NCBI GenBank assembly: GCA_038244535.1
Contig: JBBRTJ010000125.1
Span: 1 to 8,210, forward strand
Direction of reading: 5' to 3'
Length of the DNA: 8,210 nt
Source: JBBRTJ01 sp038244535
Lineage (GTDB): Bacteria > Actinomycetota > Acidimicrobiia > Acidimicrobiales > Ilumatobacteraceae
Under the pieces are notes generated by a model. That model saw nothing but the letters and a program-made list of their open reading frames with translations, did no database searches and was not told the origin of the DNA. Shown piece by piece: positions 6,573 to 8,210 of this stretch. The position numbers and the translations under genes were made by a program. Within the stretch, counting starts at the first letter, position 1. Each line of letters begins with the position of its first letter.

Positions 6573-8210
6573 ATGACTCTCTGGCCACGGCTCGAGCCGC
6601 TCCTGGCCAAGGTGCAGAAGCCTGCTCGCTACATCGGATGCGAAGACGGCGCCGTCGTGCCCGAGCATGGGCCCGGCAAGGTGGCCTGGCTGCTCATCTA
6701 CCCCGATGCCTACGAGGTCGGCCTCCCCAACCAGGGCCTGCAGATCCTCTACGAGATCGTCAACGAACGGGCCGACGCGGTGGCCGAGCGCTCGTACGCG
6801 CCGTGGACCGATCTGTCGGCGCTCATGCGGGCCGAGCGGGTGCCGCTGTTCTCGGTCGAAACCCACCGGGCGGCGAGCGAGTTCGACCTGCTGGGCTTCA
6901 ACCTGGCCTCCGAGCTGATCTACACGAACCTGCTCGAGTGCATCGACCTGGCTCAGGTGCCGGTGCGGGCGGCCGACCGGGGCGCCGAGCACCCCCTGAT
7001 CGTGGTGGGCGGGCACGCCACCTTCAACCCCGAGCCGGTGGCTGACTTCGTCGACCTCGTGGTGCTGGGCGACGGCGAGGAGGTCATCGGTGACATCACC
7101 GAGATCGTCCGCGCCTGGAAGGCTTCGGGACGCACCGAAGGGTCTCGTGCCCACGTGCTGCGCGAGCTGGCTCAGGTGCCCGGGGTGTACGTGCCGTCGC
7201 TCTACGACGTCGCCTACGACGGGCAGCGGCTCGTGGCGGTGACCCCGCGCTACGCCGACGTGCCCGAGCGCGTCGAGAAGCGCACCATCGCTGATTTGGC
7301 CGCCTGGCCCTACCCCAAGCACCAGCTCGTGCCGCTCACCGAGGTCGTGCACGATCGCCTCAACGTCGAGGTGTTCCGGGGCTGCACCCGTGGGTGCCGG
7401 TTCTGCCAGGCGGGAATGATCACCCGGCCGGTGCGAGAGCGACCTGCCGACCAGGTCCGCACCATGATCCGCGACGGCATCAAGCGCACCGGCTACGACG
7501 AGGTGACGCTCACGTCGTTGTCCACCGCCGACTTCAGCGGCATCGAACGGGTCGTGGCCGACACGGTCAACGACTCGATGGCGTGTGGGCAGGTGAGCGT
7601 CAGCCTCCCGTCGCTGCGCGTCGACGCCTTCACGGTGGGCGTCGCTGCCCAGATCGCCAAGGCCCGTCGCAGCGGCCTGACCTTCGCGCCCGAAGCGGGC
7701 ACCTGGCGGCTCCGATCGGTCATCAACAAGCTGATCACCGAGGAAGACCTCTACGGAGCCGTCGACGCCGCCTTCTCGCAGGGCTGGAGCCGGGTGAAGC
7801 TCTACTTCCTCGCGGGGCTGCCAACCGAGACCGACGAGGACACGCGCGGCATCATCGAGCTGGCCGCTCGCTGTGCTGCACTCGGCAAGCAGCACACCGG
7901 CCGGGCGTCGGTCACGGCGTCGGTCGGTGGCTTCGTGCCCAAGGCCCAGACCCCGTTCCAGTGGTTCGGCCAGAACACCACCGACGAGCTGCGCCGCAAG
8001 ATCGAGATGCTCCGCCACGGCGCCGGCAAGGCCAGAGGTGTGCAGCTCAAGTGGCACGATCCCCGGGCCACCCTGGCCGAGGGCATCGCCAGCCGCGGTG
8101 ACCGTCGCATCGGCGCCGTCATCGAGCGGGTGTGGCGAGCCGGCGGGGTCTTTCAGGAGTGGGGCGAGCACTTCGACCTCACCCGCTGGGAGGAGGCGAT
8201 GGCCGCCGAG
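6573..8210 (+). CDS. B12-binding-domain-like radical SAM protein, TIGR03960-type (3' end outside window)
   Basis: The frame from ATG 6573 is open for 546 codons to the window edge. The N-terminal half resembles the B12-binding-like domain of this family: WLLIYPDAYEVGLPNQGLQ (39-57), ERSYAPWTD (72-80), VPLFSVETHR, FDLLGFNLASELIYTNLL and VVGGHATFNPEPVADFVD. No DxHxxG cobalamin-ligand motif is evident. The radical SAM core follows, with the 4Fe-4S site CTRGCRFC (Cys271, Cys275, Cys278). After it come FAPEAGTWRLRSVINK (371-386), VKLYFLAGLPTETDED (408-423), FVPKAQTPFQW and KWHDPRATLAEG with SRGDRRIGAVIERVW. These are hallmarks of the uncharacterised family often paired or fused with a DUF2344 partner near ribonuclease G/E and rplU-rpmA. 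The reaction is unknown to me. The start fits the family (KVQKPARYIG near the N-terminus). Probably 50-100 residues are missing, or more if it is fused. A 557-residue frame on the opposite strand is a shadow. Confidence 0.93.
   Translation, partial: MTLWPRLEPLLAKVQKPARYIGCEDGAVVPEHGPGKVAWLLIYPDAYEVGLPNQGLQILYEIVNERADAVAERSYAPWTDLSALMRAERVPLFSVETHRAASEFDLLGFNLASELIYTNLLECIDLAQVPVRAADRGAEHPLIVVGGHATFNPEPVADFVDLVVLGDGEEVIGDITEIVRAWKASGRTEGSRAHVLRELAQVPGVYVPSLYDVAYDGQRLVAVTPRYADVPERVEKRTIADLAAWPYPKHQLVPLTEVVHDRLNVEVFRGCTRGCRFCQAGMITRPVRERPADQVRTMIRDGIKRTGYDEVTLTSLSTADFSGIERVVADTVNDSMACGQVSVSLPSLRVDAFTVGVAAQIAKARRSGLTFAPEAGTWRLRSVINKLITEEDLYGAVDAAFSQGWSRVKLYFLAGLPTETDEDTRGIIELAARCAALGKQHTGRASVTASVGGFVPKAQTPFQWFGQNTTDELRRKIEMLRHGAGKARGVQLKWHDPRATLAEGIASRGDRRIGAVIERVWRAGGVFQEWGEHFDLTRWEEAMAAE

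Noticed and set aside
6498..8171. 557-codon open frame on the - strand opposite the radical SAM gene, the longest closed frame in that region
   Set aside because: The + strand frame carries clear radical SAM motifs over the whole stretch. The - strand translation is rich in Gly, Asp, His, Arg and Ala with no recognisable family motif, as expected for the complement of GC-rich codons.

Overview
The window is a high-GC, densely packed stretch with every recognisable gene on the + strand. It holds the conserved actinobacterial folC - ndk - mreB - mreC - mreD - mrdA(PBP2) - rodA - radical SAM block. The GC content, the gene order, and the long Thr/Pro-rich linker in an exported protein suggest an actinomycetota-type genome. 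Acidimicrobiia-like is my best guess, but that is an inference from style and gene order, not from a marker gene.

Layout. Positions 1-140 are the last 45 codons of a folylpolyglutamate synthase gene. Nucleoside diphosphate kinase (154-570) follows after 13 bases. A 63-base leader, which can fold over the ribosome binding site, precedes mreB (634-1668). mreC (1694-2734), mreD (2754-3275), mrdA (about 3293-5338) and rodA (5338-6501) then follow with gaps of 25, 19, about 17 and -1 bases. After a 71-base spacer, a B12-binding-domain-like radical SAM protein starts at 6573 and runs off the right edge without a stop codon.

How the genes work together. mreB to rodA encode almost a whole Rod (elongasome) machine. 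MreB is the cytoplasmic actin-like scaffold. MreC and MreD link it through the membrane. RodA is the SEDS glycan polymerase and PBP2 is its partner transpeptidase. The stop/start overlap of mrdA and rodA suggests coupled synthesis of the two partners. folC and ndk are metabolic neighbours (folate polyglutamylation, NTP pools) commonly found upstream of this cluster in actinobacteria. The last gene belongs to a widespread radical SAM family without an established reaction.

I do not see an undescribed multi-gene system: the gene content is a known arrangement. The points worth a second look are the Thr/Pro-rich insert inside MreC, the hairpins around the mreB start and at the mreB stop, probable leaderless starts for ndk and the radical SAM gene, small departures from family motifs in Ndk and RodA, and the unknown role of the radical SAM protein beside a cell-shape operon. 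No tRNA, rRNA, CRISPR array, insertion sequence or attachment site was seen, and no gene-free stretch exceeds 71 bases.
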